A program made the position numbers and the translations under genes. The notes below the pieces were generated by a model. It was given only the letters and a program-made list of their open reading frames with translations, had not been told where the DNA came from and made no database searches. This document shows positions 34,878 to 43,122 of a stretch of 64,000 nucleotides of DNA, in pieces. Position 1 is the first letter of the stretch, and every line of letters starts with the position of its first letter. The stretch lies in assembly GCF_051414035.1 (NCBI RefSeq), contig NZ_JBLKNW010000001.1, positions 310,001 to 374,000 of the forward strand, given 5' to 3'. Origin of the DNA: Halosimplex amylolyticum (lineage in GTDB: Archaea; Halobacteriota; Halobacteria; Halobacteriales; Haloarculaceae).

Positions 34878-35005
34878 CGAGCGCCACGGTATTTCGAACG
34901 GGGAGCGAAGCGACCCGTGAGAAGCGCGGTACGAGCGTTCCGAGTACCGCGACAACTCGAACGGTGAACGGAGTGAACCGTGAGAGAGAGCGTGGTGCGA
35001 GCGTA
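34863..35005. repeat. Array of four short hairpins with different arms
   Basis: 34863-34887 (GTGGCGC/GCGCCAC arms), about 34898-34918 (ACGGG/CCCGT), 34926-34950 (GCGGTAC/GTACCGC) and about 34960-34982 (ACGGT/ACCGT). The centres are GAGCGTAGCGAG, GAGCGAAGCGA, GAGCGTTCCGAG and GAACGGAGTGA. A half copy with a GTGGTGCGAGCGTAG core follows at about 34990-35005. The first hairpin carries the pdxT stop codon. Confidence 0.7.
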
Positions 35006-35071
35006 GCCATCGCCGTCGTGCGCGGGCGGAAACCCGAGGCGACTTACCCCAGGGCGACGACAGGGCGGGTA

Positions 35072-35359
35072 ATGACCGACGACGTGCTCGACGACCTGTT
35101 CGACGTCATCGAGGACCGCAAGGAGAACCTGCCCGAGGACTCCTACACCGCCTCCCTGTTCGACCACGAGAAAGGCGAGAACGCCGTGCTGGAGAAGCTC
35201 GGCGAGGAGAGCACCGAGCTGCTGCTGGCCGCCAAGGACGACGACCGCGAGGAGATCGCTCACGAGTCCGCCGACATCGTCTATCACCTGCTGGTGCTGC
35301 TCGCGATGAAAGACATGGATCTCGAAGACTTGCGGTCCGAGCTGGCCGAGCGACGGTAG
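35072..35359 (+). CDS. hisE: Phosphoribosyl-ATP pyrophosphatase
   Basis: 95 residues, all-helical MazG-like HisE. LFDVIEDRKENLPEDSYTASLF is the family start; EKLGEESTELLLAAKDDDREE and HESADIVYHLLVLLAMKD contain the ExxE and ExxD metal sites. It does the second step of histidine synthesis. Full length for a stand-alone HisE. No other his gene is near. It follows the hairpin array in the same direction as pdxT. Confidence 0.95.
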   Translation: MTDDVLDDLFDVIEDRKENLPEDSYTASLFDHEKGENAVLEKLGEESTELLLAAKDDDREEIAHESADIVYHLLVLLAMKDMDLEDLRSELAERR

Positions 35360-35463
35360 GAACCGGAACGACTGTTCGCGAAGGGAGTACCACACAGTGG
35401 ATACCACGAGCCCCTCCACCGCACTTGCCGCGACCGCAGGCTCGATATGGGCGACAAACGGCG

Positions 35464-35570
35464 TGAAAGCCCCGGCCGTCTGCACTCCCGCGGCTCGTTG
35501 CGCGCTTCCCTCGCTCCGCTCGGTCCAGTGCTTCCGTCGCCGGGGTTCGCGCAGACGGCCGCCCCTTTCA
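35464..35570. repeat. Long fold-back repeat, copy C (intergenic 35360-35701)
   Basis: Left arm 35464-35483 (TGAAAGCCCCGGCCGTCTGC) and right arm 35551-35570 (GCAGACGGCCGCCCCTTTCA) are complementary save for positions 7-9. The loop is about 67 bases. The right arm is followed by TTCCCACC as in copy B, but the later conserved blocks of A and B are missing here. The rest of the 342-base spacer contains nothing I recognise. Confidence 0.7.
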
Positions 35571-35701
35571 TTCCCACCTGTGTCCCCCTGCCGATCTGTC
35601 TGTGCGGACGGGGGATTTCTCGCTGTTCTCGCCGACTGGATCCCCGGTCGGTCCGGGAGCCGGTCCCAGGCGCCCTCGGATTCACCGGACGATTCACGAA
35701 C

Positions 35702-36016
35702 CTACTCCCGGGGCTCGAACCGGTGGCGGACGACTTCGCTGTCGTCGTCCCACTCGAACTCGTCGTGGACGCGATTCAGCTGCTTCCGGTAGGCATCCAG
35801 GTCCTCGGACCCCTCGCGCTGGGCGTCTTCGTCCGTGAGGTCGCCGAGGGTCCGTCGAGTCACGTCGGTCACCTCGAACGTCCGGCCGTCGATCTCGAAG
35901 GTGTCGCCCTCGTCGGCGTACTGGTGTCCGCGGTGCAGCTGGGTGACGTCCCCGCTGGCGGCCAGTTGCTGGACGTGGCCGTTGGGCAGGAGTTCGCTCG
36001 CGTCGATATGGGCCAT
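35702..36016 (-). CDS. ASCH/PUA-like domain protein
   Basis: 104 residues. Beta-rich with ASELLPNGHVQQLAASGDVTQLHRGHQYADEGDTFEIDGRTFEVTDVTRRTLGDL, matching ASCH-type small RNA-binding-like domains: a Gly/His loop, then a GDxFEIDG strand and FEVTDV. The C-terminus is a helical segment (YRKQLNRVHDEFEWD). ASCH domains are found in RNA-related proteins, but no target is known. No partner gene is obvious. The ORF ends just at copy C of the repeat. Confidence 0.75.
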   Translation of the reverse strand: MAHIDASELLPNGHVQQLAASGDVTQLHRGHQYADEGDTFEIDGRTFEVTDVTRRTLGDLTDEDAQREGSEDLDAYRKQLNRVHDEFEWDDDSEVVRHRFEPRE

Positions 36017-36106
36017 ACGCTTGCTGGGGACGGTATCGGGAAAAACGTGACTCCGGCGATCTATCGCCGGGACGCCGTAGGGTCGAAGGGCCGGCGCCCG
36101 CTCGCC

Positions 36107-36535
36107 TCAGCGTCGATGGACGAGCGTTCCGGCGGCGAGCGCGCCGGCGACACCGCCGACGACGCCCAGAGGGACGAGCACGAGGAGCGAGACGAAGTAG
36201 ACCAGCAGCGAGGCCAACCCGAGGACCGGGCCGAGCGCGATGGTCCCTATGATCGCACCGGCCCCGACCCATGCGGCGTCGCCGCTTCCGAGGACGACGC
36301 CGACGGCGAGCGCGACGACCGTGAGCACGACGGCCAGCGCGGCGCCGACGGGCGGTGCGAGGAGCGCGGCGGCTCCGCCGACCAGGGCGCCGTCGCGGAG
36401 TTCCCCGACCGCGAGCCCGGCGACGACGCCGCCGGCGAGCGTCCCGAGGAGGACGACGTCGGTCGTGGCCAGCAGGACGGCGAGCGTCGGGACGTTCACG
36501 GCCGTCCCCGCGAGGAGCGCACCGGGTCGATTCAC
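36107..36535 (-). CDS. Gly/Ala-rich membrane protein, DUF5518-like (1)
   Basis: 142 residues, almost entirely hydrophobic with four or five spans (AVLLATTDVVLLGTLAGGVVAGLAVGE, GALVGGAAALLAPPVGAALAVVLTVVA, AGAIIGTIALGPVLGLASLLVYF, LVLVPLGVVGGVAGALAAG). GG/GA repeats pack helices. It is followed 90 bases upstream by a similar gene, on the same strand. I assign it to the DUF5518-type membrane proteins with no known function. Confidence 0.65.
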   Translation of the reverse strand: MNRPGALLAGTAVNVPTLAVLLATTDVVLLGTLAGGVVAGLAVGELRDGALVGGAAALLAPPVGAALAVVLTVVALAVGVVLGSGDAAWVGAGAIIGTIALGPVLGLASLLVYFVSLLVLVPLGVVGGVAGALAAGTLVHRR

Positions 36536-36625
36536 ACAGACGACGGGAGGGGTGACTACTTAAAAGGGGATCCCGATCGGGGCGCCCCGGAGACCGAGGG
36601 ACCAGACGCGGCGGTGGGAGCGGGG

Positions 36626-36991
36626 TCAGTCGGCGAGAACCGCGCCGATAGCGCCGCCGACGGCGCTGTCGAGGGCGAACACGAACGCGATGACGATCCC
36701 GACGACTATCACGCTGAGCCCGCCGAAGACGCCGCCGATCGGGCCGCCGAGTGCTCCGCCGAGCAAGCCGGCGATCGGTGCGGTGAGGACGACGAGAACG
36801 ACGCCACCGAGTGCGCCGGCCAGCAGGCCGTGCCACACGCCACTGCCGAGATTCCCGCCGGCGAGGTAGCCGGCGACGAACCCGGCGATCAGGCCCGCAC
36901 CGACGTGGCCGACCACCGGCACGACGAAGGCGGCGATACCCGCGACGATCCCGGCGACGAATCCCCAGACGACGGCGCTCCAGTCGGTCAT
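36626..36991 (-). CDS. Gly-rich membrane protein, DUF5518-like (2)
   Basis: 121 residues with four hydrophobic segments: SAVVWGFVAGIVAGIAAFVVPVV, GAGLIAGFVAGYLAGG, WHGLLAGALGGVVLVVLTAP and VIVVGIVIAFVFA. The AGF.AGYLAGG..GSG..HG motif is typical of DUF5518. It belongs to the same family as 36107-36535 and 56965-57411. Start ATG 36991 was taken; a longer frame upstream runs antisense to the GTPase gene. Function unknown. Confidence 0.75.
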   Translation of the reverse strand: MTDWSAVVWGFVAGIVAGIAAFVVPVVGHVGAGLIAGFVAGYLAGGNLGSGVWHGLLAGALGGVVLVVLTAPIAGLLGGALGGPIGGVFGGLSVIVVGIVIAFVFALDSAVGGAIGAVLAD

Positions 36992-37126
36992 GACCCGGGG
37001 TACACCGCCGGCACGGAAAGGCGTCTCGCAGGGATACGCCAGCAGGCGTCCCCGGCGGTGTGACGGCGTGTCGCGGGCGCCGGCGAGTAAACGGCCTTTT
37101 ACGCGCCGGCCGTCTATCGGTGGGCA

Positions 37127-38134
37127 ATGAGCCAACCGTTCGAGGACCTGCCGACGACGCCGACCGCCGACGAACTGGTGGACAAGGCGTTCTCGCGGGC
37201 CGCGCGCGCGGGGCGGGCCAAGAGCGGCCACGACGCCCCCCTGTCGATGCTGCAGACCGCCTCCAATATCGCCTCCGACAACCTGGAGAACGTCGTCACC
37301 GACTGGCCGGACTTCGACGACCTGGACCCGTTCTACGAGGAACTCGCCGACGCGGTCATCGCGTCCAACACCACCGACGACGACGCGCCCGACATCGGCG
37401 GTATCGACGCGGTCCGCCAGCACCTCTCGGAGATCGGCTGGGCGAGCCGCAAGACCTCCGAGATCCGCGACGAGTACCAGGGCCGCATCGCCACCGGCGA
37501 CATCGACACCGCCCGCAAGCTCCGCAAGCAGGCGTTCGCCCGCATCGCCGACGTGGTCGAGGAGGTCGAAGGCGACCTCGCCGCGGTCGGCGCCGCGCGC
37601 GACGACCTGAAGACGCTCCCCGACATCCGCCCTGACGAGCCCACCATCGTCGTCGCCGGCTACCCGAACGTCGGCAAGTCGACGTTCGTCAACGCGGTCA
37701 CGAACGCCCGAAACGAGACCGCCTCCTACCCGTTCACGACGACCGAGATCCGCGTCGGCCACTTCGACGACGGCCACATCCGATACCAGATCGTGGACAC
37801 GCCGGGGCTACTCGACCGCGCGCCGGAGGAACGCAACGACGTGGAAGCCCAGGCCGCCAGTGCCGTCGAGCACCTCGCCGACGCCGTCCTCGTCCTCGTC
37901 GACGCCAGCGGGGAGTGTGGCTACCCCCTCGACCTGCAACTCGCGCTCCGTGACGACATCGAAGCGCGCTTCGACGTGCCCGTCCTCACCGTCTGCAACA
38001 AATCCGATCGCTCGCGCGACGTGGAAGCAGACCTGTACATGAGCGTCACCGAAGACGAGAACGTCCAGGGCGTCCTCGACGCCGCCGTCGAGGCCGTGGA
38101 CTACGAACCCGAACTCCCCTACGACGGGCAGTAA
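37127..38134 (+). CDS. NOG1/OBG-family GTPase
   Basis: 335 residues. A helical N-terminal domain of about 165 residues (SNIASDNLENVV, LRKQAFARIADVVEEVEGDL) precedes a GTPase domain with G1 GYPNVGKST (178-186), G2-like TTTEI, G3 DTPG (224-227) and G4 NKSD (291-294). The ordering and N-terminal region match archaeal NOG1-like proteins, which in eukaryotes act in large-subunit ribosome assembly. The G5 region is short. Its role in archaeal ribosome biogenesis is inferred from homology. Confidence 0.92.
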   Translation: MSQPFEDLPTTPTADELVDKAFSRAARAGRAKSGHDAPLSMLQTASNIASDNLENVVTDWPDFDDLDPFYEELADAVIASNTTDDDAPDIGGIDAVRQHLSEIGWASRKTSEIRDEYQGRIATGDIDTARKLRKQAFARIADVVEEVEGDLAAVGAARDDLKTLPDIRPDEPTIVVAGYPNVGKSTFVNAVTNARNETASYPFTTTEIRVGHFDDGHIRYQIVDTPGLLDRAPEERNDVEAQAASAVEHLADAVLVLVDASGECGYPLDLQLALRDDIEARFDVPVLTVCNKSDRSRDVEADLYMSVTEDENVQGVLDAAVEAVDYEPELPYDGQ

Positions 38135-38259
38135 CCGGCCGACTGGGCCGGGCCGACGTTTTGCGACGGTCGACGCGACCGCGAGCGACCGATAAACTAC
38201 GCGAAACCGTCAGCGACGGATCGAGAATGGAACGGGTGAACGCCACCGGGGGGCCGGTG

Positions 38260-38345
38260 ACGGGAGAACGGGGCGCCAGCGGGGGGCAGGCGATGGAACG
38301 ACAGTGGAGGGGGGTTGGGTGAGCGTCAGGGGGGGATGGAAGGAG
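38260..38345 (+). other. G-rich tract with quadruplex-forming potential
   Basis: The 260-base spacer between the GTPase and SIMPL genes has many G runs, ending with six G, three G and seven G near 38310-38338 on the plus strand. Four or more G-tracts lie within 90 bases. No gene or promoter is clear. The tracts lie downstream of both convergent genes and may act at termination. Confidence 0.4.
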
Positions 38346-38394
38346 GAGCGTCAGCGGGAGACGGCTCTGGTCTGCGGGCGAAACGGGTCGGTCG

Positions 38395-39153
38395 TCAGTC
38401 CGAACTCGTCTCGTAGACGACGTTGACGGACGCGGAGACCGTCACCGGACCGCTGTCGATGGAGGTCCCGCCGCCGTCACCGGCCATCGCGCTGGCTTCG
38501 ACCGCGTAGGGACGGGAGTGATACTCCGTGGTGGAGACGCGGTCGACGCCGGTGATGGTGAGGTCCTCGGCGCCGGCGACCGTGCTGGCCTCACCGCGGG
38601 CCGTGTCCATCGCTTCGCCGAGCGCTTCCTGGCGGAGCTCCTCGCGCTTGTCCGCCGAGAGGGTGAACTCGACGCCGTCGACCTCGTTAGCGCCGTTGGT
38701 CACGGCGGTGTCGATGACCTTACCGACGCTGCCGGGGTCCTCGACCGTGATGGAGAACGAGTGAATGGCGCGGTACTCGGGCCGGTCGGACTGACCGCCA
38801 CCGTAGCGGCGGTTCGTCGAGATGTCGTAGTAGCCCGTGCGGATCTGGCTGTCGTCGATGCCCATCTCGTTCAGGGCGCTACGCATCTGGCTGGCGTTGC
38901 TCGAGAGCTGTTCGCGCACCGTCTCGATGTCGTCGCCCGTCGCGACGATACCGACGCGGACCACCGCGCGGTCCGCCTGCGCCTGGACCTGCCCGGAGGC
39001 GCCGACGGTTATCGTGCCGCTCATGCTGTCCTGTGCGGGCGACTGCTGTGCCTGGACTGGCGCACCGCCGGACGTGAACGCCGCGGCGGCGCCTGCCGTG
39101 GCCAGGAGGGCCGCGACGAGGGCCACTCCGGCGAGTGTGACTCGTGAGTTCAT
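38395..39153 (-). CDS. Exported SIMPL-domain (DUF541) protein
   Basis: 252 residues. A Sec-type signal (MNSRVTLAGVALVAALLATAGAAAA) is followed by a SIMPL domain: SGTITVGASGQVQAQADRAVVRVGIVATGDDIETVREQLSSNASQ, INDSQIRTGYYDIS-like centre and ITVEDPGSVGKVIDTAVTNGAN.. VEFTLS. Such proteins are small beta-alpha secreted or periplasmic proteins (Omp28/YggE-like). The ATG at 39153 starts the signal. Role unknown, possibly stress or envelope maintenance. Confidence 0.88.
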   Translation of the reverse strand: MNSRVTLAGVALVAALLATAGAAAAFTSGGAPVQAQQSPAQDSMSGTITVGASGQVQAQADRAVVRVGIVATGDDIETVREQLSSNASQMRSALNEMGIDDSQIRTGYYDISTNRRYGGGQSDRPEYRAIHSFSITVEDPGSVGKVIDTAVTNGANEVDGVEFTLSADKREELRQEALGEAMDTARGEASTVAGAEDLTITGVDRVSTTEYHSRPYAVEASAMAGDGGGTSIDSGPVTVSASVNVVYETSSD

Positions 39154-39293
39154 GCGTCCGTCCCAACGACGGGCTATCAAAAAGGGATCACGTTAACTCA
39201 AACGCGTCTTTGAAGGATCGAAATCGGCCGTCTGACGCGCGTCTGACCGTCACGATCGGCCGACGGCTGTCGGTCGGTAATGACCGCCAGCTG

Positions 39294-40577
39294 TCACGCC
39301 GAGTCGACGACGACGTAGCGGACGTGTGTCTCGACCTCGCGGTCGATCGCCCGTTCGACGCGACGGTCGATAGCACCGGCCATCCGCGGGTAGTCCTGGT
39401 CCTCGACGCCCACCGTCACCGTGATCCCCACCGGGTGTTGCAGGAGGAAGTTGCTGCTCCGGTTGACCTCCAGCGAGATCAGTTCGGCGTCCGCGACGGA
39501 GGCGTTGATGGCGTCGGTGGTCGCCTTCTGGATGCGCTCTTCGGTCGTCGCGCCGCGGAACGAGTCGTAGGTGACGCCGCCCAGGAAGGTCGACAGCAAG
39601 ACGATAGCGACGACGAGGATGCCGACCCGTCGGAGCGTCGCACCGCGGGCCTCGTCCAGCTGGAACCAGTTCGTCGGACGATACCCACTGTAGCGGAGGA
39701 CGACCAGCGCGGCGAGGTTGATCGAGAGGAGGTTCACCATGACGAGGACGCTCGACCCGAACGCGACGATCGGCTTGCCCCACGCGATGCCGATGCCGAC
39801 GGTCGCCGCCGGCGGGATGAGGGCGACCGCGATCATCACGCCGACGATCGCGGAGGAGACGCCCGCTGTCAACGAGACCGCGCCGGCGACGCCGGCCCCG
39901 ATTGCCACCACGAGCGAGAGGAAATCGGGGTAGAGCCGGCTGCGGACCTGCGGGATCGCGGTCACGTCGGTGAACGGCGGGATCAGGTGGACGGTCTTGA
40001 CGATCCACGCGAAGGCGGCGGCGGCCGCGACCGAGACGACGACGCCGATGGCCTGGAGTTTGACGCCCTCGGCGAACAGTTCGTTGTCGACGACGACCGT
40101 CCCGACGCTCGCGGCCATCGCCGGGCCGATCAGCGGCGCGATCACCATCGACCCGACGACGACCGCCGGCGAGTTGAGCAGTAGCCCCGCGGTCGCGATG
40201 ACGGCGCTGACGACGGTCATCACGACGTACGTGGGTAACGACATGAGCAGGTCTTCTGCGGCGGTGACGAGTTCCTCGCGGGCGATCCGGTCGGTGTCCT
40301 CCTCCTCGTTGAAGCGCTCTTCGAGCGCTTCGAAGTCCTTCGAGACGACCGTCTGGGCGTCCAGCACGACGGTGTACGTGCCCTCGTCGATGCCGGCCGC
40401 CCTGAGCGTGTCGAGCACCGGTTCGACGGCGTTGGTCGGGAGCGGCACGTACGCGACGGCTGCGTACTCGCGGCCACTGGTCTCGTCCGTGACGATGTAG
40501 TCTACCTCCTCGTCGTCGAGGGCGCGCGTGACGGTCTCCCGTTTGCCGGTCGGGATCGTGATCTGGACGAGACGCAC
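39294..40577 (-). CDS. TIGR00341/DUF389 membrane protein
   Basis: 427 residues from GTG. An N-terminal soluble domain (VRLVQITIPTGKRETVTRALDD, DYIVTDETSGREY) is a ferredoxin-like fold. The middle has about seven spans with LPTYVVMTVVSAVIATAGLLLNSPAVVVGSMVIAPLIGPAMA, ALIPPAATVGIGIAWG and NLLSINLAALVVL, the DUF389 signature. The C-terminal soluble part is beta-alpha (ISLEVNRSS..FLLQHPVGITVTVGVED). The longer frame to 40718 has a Ser/Ala-rich extension with a non-conserved look. Function unknown; transport-like. Confidence 0.88.
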   Translation of the reverse strand: MRLVQITIPTGKRETVTRALDDEEVDYIVTDETSGREYAAVAYVPLPTNAVEPVLDTLRAAGIDEGTYTVVLDAQTVVSKDFEALEERFNEEEDTDRIAREELVTAAEDLLMSLPTYVVMTVVSAVIATAGLLLNSPAVVVGSMVIAPLIGPAMAASVGTVVVDNELFAEGVKLQAIGVVVSVAAAAAFAWIVKTVHLIPPFTDVTAIPQVRSRLYPDFLSLVVAIGAGVAGAVSLTAGVSSAIVGVMIAVALIPPAATVGIGIAWGKPIVAFGSSVLVMVNLLSINLAALVVLRYSGYRPTNWFQLDEARGATLRRVGILVVAIVLLSTFLGGVTYDSFRGATTEERIQKATTDAINASVADAELISLEVNRSSNFLLQHPVGITVTVGVEDQDYPRMAGAIDRRVERAIDREVETHVRYVVVDSA

Positions 40578-40716
40578 GTCACACGGATGGACCAGCACCG
40601 GGAAATACTCTGGGGTCAGGCGGTTCCGGGCGCCGGACGTCGCCGGCGAAGCGGCGGCTATCGCTCCCGGATCCGCGAGCCGAAAGCTTTTGCCATCGAT
40701 CCACATAGCATCTCGC

Positions 40717-41118
40717 ATGCGACGCGACGACCGCGACGACCCCTTCGACGAGTTCTTCCGGGAGATAGAGCGGATGATGAACGACGTGATGGACGACGCG
40801 CGCGCCCGCGGCGGTGCGAACGCCGGACCCGGCGCCTCCGACCCCGCGGCGGCGGACGTCCACCTCGACGTCTACGAGGAAGACGACCGTCTCCGGGTCG
40901 TCGCGGACATCCCCGGCGTCGACAAGGGGGACATCGACCTGCGCTGCGACGGCGAGGTGCTCACCCTCGACGCCGCGGGCGACGCCCGCGAGTACCACGA
41001 ACGGGTCCGCCTGCCGGCCCGCGTCGACGAGCACTCCGCCTCGGCGTCGTACAACAACGGCATCCTGGAGGTCACGTTCGACCGCGCCGACGACTCGGCC
41101 AACATCGACCTCTCCTGA
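40717..41118 (+). CDS. Hsp20/alpha-crystallin small heat-shock protein
   Basis: 133 residues. N-terminal helix DPFDEFFREIERMMNDVMDD, then an ACD: DVHLDVYEEDDRLRVVADIPGVDKGDIDLRCDGEVLTLDA, EYHERVRLPARVDEHSASASYNNGILEVTFDRAD. The VADIPGV, YNNGILEVTF and ending VxIxS-like tail match archaeal Hsp20. It holds unfolded proteins in the cytoplasm. No IXI-like C-terminal motif is obvious apart from NIDLS. It is divergent from the DUF389 gene, with 140 bases between starts. Confidence 0.92.
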   Translation: MRRDDRDDPFDEFFREIERMMNDVMDDARARGGANAGPGASDPAAADVHLDVYEEDDRLRVVADIPGVDKGDIDLRCDGEVLTLDAAGDAREYHERVRLPARVDEHSASASYNNGILEVTFDRADDSANIDLS

Positions 41119-41282
41119 GCCGCCCTCCGCGTCGTCGCTCCCGCGGCGGAAGCCGTACGTCTCTCGATTTCTCTCCGGTCGTTCGACCTTCTCCCACCCA
41201 CAGATGCGGTCGTCGCGCCACAACCCACAGACACGGCCGTCGCGCCACAAAGTACAGGACCCGCCCGTGCGGAGCGACCGCT

Positions 41283-41660
41283 ATGACCGACTCGGTCGAC
41301 GATCCGGCCGACGCGTTCGACGTACTGGGCGACGAGACGCGCCTCGCCATCCTCCGCGCGCTCGCCGACGCCGACGATCCGCTCCCCTTCTCCCGACTGC
41401 GCGAGCGCGCGGGGATCCGCGACTCCGGTCGCTTCAGCTACCACCTTCGACGGCTCTGTGAGTACTTCGTCCGCGAGACGGACGAGGGCTACGAACTCGG
41501 CCACGCCGGAAGTCGCGTCGTCGCGGCGACGACGGTCGCGTCTGGGGACACCGAATCGCAGTCCGCGACCGCCGACACCGGCGAATGTCCGGTCTGCGGG
41601 GACGAGGATTGTGGGAAGCTGTTCCACGTCCACCTCTCGCCGCCGTGGCGGGAGGGATGA
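41283..41660 (+). CDS. ArsR-like regulator with C-terminal zinc knuckle
   Basis: 125 residues. Winged helix: AFDVLGDETRLAILRALADADDPLPFSRLRERAGIRDSGRFSYHLRRLCEYFVRETDEGYELGHAGSRVV. Then a Ser/Thr linker, and a compact CPVCGDEDCGKLFHVHLSPPW with three Cys and His, a zinc site. It is a short relative of the 299-residue regulator at 20956 (shared DSGRF.YHL). It lies between hsp20 and the aminotransferase gene, its own promoter not clear. Confidence 0.83.
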   Translation: MTDSVDDPADAFDVLGDETRLAILRALADADDPLPFSRLRERAGIRDSGRFSYHLRRLCEYFVRETDEGYELGHAGSRVVAATTVASGDTESQSATADTGECPVCGDEDCGKLFHVHLSPPWREG

Positions 41661-41768
41661 TCGGTCCGCGACGTCGCTCTTCGGTCGATTGTGTCGACTG
41701 CGTCGACGGTGTCGCGCCGGCATCAAAACTACCATACCACCTCGCGCCGACCGTCTCGGTAACAGACG

Positions 41769-42890
41769 GTGGTTCCAGTGCCCAAGAAACAGGAATACAC
41801 AGGCGACTACGACGACAAGACGCTGTACATCCCCGGCCCGACCGAGGTCCGCGAAGACGTCATCGACGAGATGGCCCAGCCGATGTTCGGCCACCGGATG
41901 GACCGGATGACCGACCTCTACACGACCATCGTCGAGGACACGAAGGAGTTCCTCGGCACCGACAACGAGGTCATCATTCTCACGGCCTCCGGCACGGAGT
42001 TCTGGGAAGCGTCGACGCTCAACCTCGTCGACGAGAACATCCTCGTGCCGACCTGCGGGAGCTTCAGCGAGCGCCACGCGAACGTCGCCGAGCGACTCGG
42101 CAAGGACGTCGACCGCCTCGAATACGAGTGGGGCCAGGCGATCAAGCCCGAGGACATCCGCGCGGAACTCGAAGCGAGCGACAAGCACTACGACGTGGTC
42201 GCGACCGTGATGAACGAGTCCTCGACCGGCGTCCGCAACCCCATCGAGGAGATCGGCGACGTCGTCGCCGAGTACCCGGACACGTACTTCGTCGTCGACG
42301 CGGTCTCCGCGCTGGGCGGCGACTACGTCGACATCGACGAGCACGACATCGACGTGATCTTCGCCTCCACGCAGAAGGCCTTCGCCATGCCGCCCGGACT
42401 CGCCGTCTGCGTCGTCAGCGACGACGCCTACGAGCGGGAACTGGAGAAGGACTCGGCGTCGTGGTACGGCGGCTTCCAGCGCACGCTCGACTACTACGAC
42501 CGGAAGGGCCAGACCCACTCGACGCCCGCCATCCCGATCATGCTCGCCTACCGCAAGCAGATGAAGTACATGCTCGAAGAGGGCCACGAGGGCCGCGACG
42601 AGCGCCACCGAGAGATGACCGAGTACGTCCACGAGTGGGCACGCGAGCACTTCGATCTCTTCGCCGAGGAGGGCTATCGCTCCCAGACGGTCTCCTGCAT
42701 CGAGAACACCCAGGGGATCGACGTCGCCGAGACCATCGATGCCGTCTCCGAGGAGTACGACTTCGCCTTCTCGAACGGCTACGGCTCCCAGCTCGGCGAG
42801 AAGACGTTCCGCATCGGCCACATGGGCGAACACGACGTCGAGAGCATCGAGGAACTCACCGACGCCATCGAAGACGTCGCGGACCTCTGA
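41769..42890 (+). CDS. Class V aminotransferase (alanine-glyoxylate/serine-pyruvate type)
   Basis: 373 residues. IPGPTEVREDVIDEMAQPMFGHR is the entry motif, ILTASGTEFWEAS the PLP-phosphate loop, FVVDAVSALGGDYVDID with the Asp that contacts the pyridine N, and IFASTQKAFAMPPGLA with the PLP lysine at 203. These match alanine-glyoxylate aminotransferase-like proteins. A GTG at 41778 is an alternative start. Substrates could be serine, alanine or glyoxylate (photorespiration-like or glycine supply). It precedes the NO-reductase gene in the same direction but with 230 bases between. Confidence 0.9.
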   Translation: MVPVPKKQEYTGDYDDKTLYIPGPTEVREDVIDEMAQPMFGHRMDRMTDLYTTIVEDTKEFLGTDNEVIILTASGTEFWEASTLNLVDENILVPTCGSFSERHANVAERLGKDVDRLEYEWGQAIKPEDIRAELEASDKHYDVVATVMNESSTGVRNPIEEIGDVVAEYPDTYFVVDAVSALGGDYVDIDEHDIDVIFASTQKAFAMPPGLAVCVVSDDAYERELEKDSASWYGGFQRTLDYYDRKGQTHSTPAIPIMLAYRKQMKYMLEEGHEGRDERHREMTEYVHEWAREHFDLFAEEGYRSQTVSCIENTQGIDVAETIDAVSEEYDFAFSNGYGSQLGEKTFRIGHMGEHDVESIEELTDAIEDVADL

Positions 42891-42895
42891 ACAGT

Positions 42896-42953
42896 CGCGG
42901 ACCGCAATTGGTTCGCAGACGTAGTCGATTCGCGGGCTGCAATTTGTTCGCGA
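42896..42953. repeat. Two direct repeats upstream of the NO-reductase gene
   Basis: CGCGGACCGCAATTGGTTCG (42896-42915) and CGCGGGCTGCAATTTGTTCG (42931-42950) match at 17 of 20 positions, 35 bases apart. A related palindromic element CGAACTGGTTCG lies at 43047-43058. They could be binding sites for a regulator of the NO-reductase gene, which starts at 43123. Confidence 0.5.
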
Positions 42954-43122
42954 GTCGCCGGCTCGATTCAATCCGACGAACGGAACTAGTCAGGGGATTT
43001 TCGCGAGACGGCGCCGTGGTTCGCCCTCGAAACGACCACGCCCGGGCGAACTGGTTCGGGCGAGTTGCCGCCCGGCGAGAGCGGGGGAGAGTGACGTAAG
43101 TGAGCGGGTCCGACGTCTGGAC

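Noticed and set aside
34863..35005. CRISPR-like appearance of regularly spaced repeats
   Set aside because: Units are single hairpins with different arms, without a constant repeat and unique spacers, and there is no cas gene.
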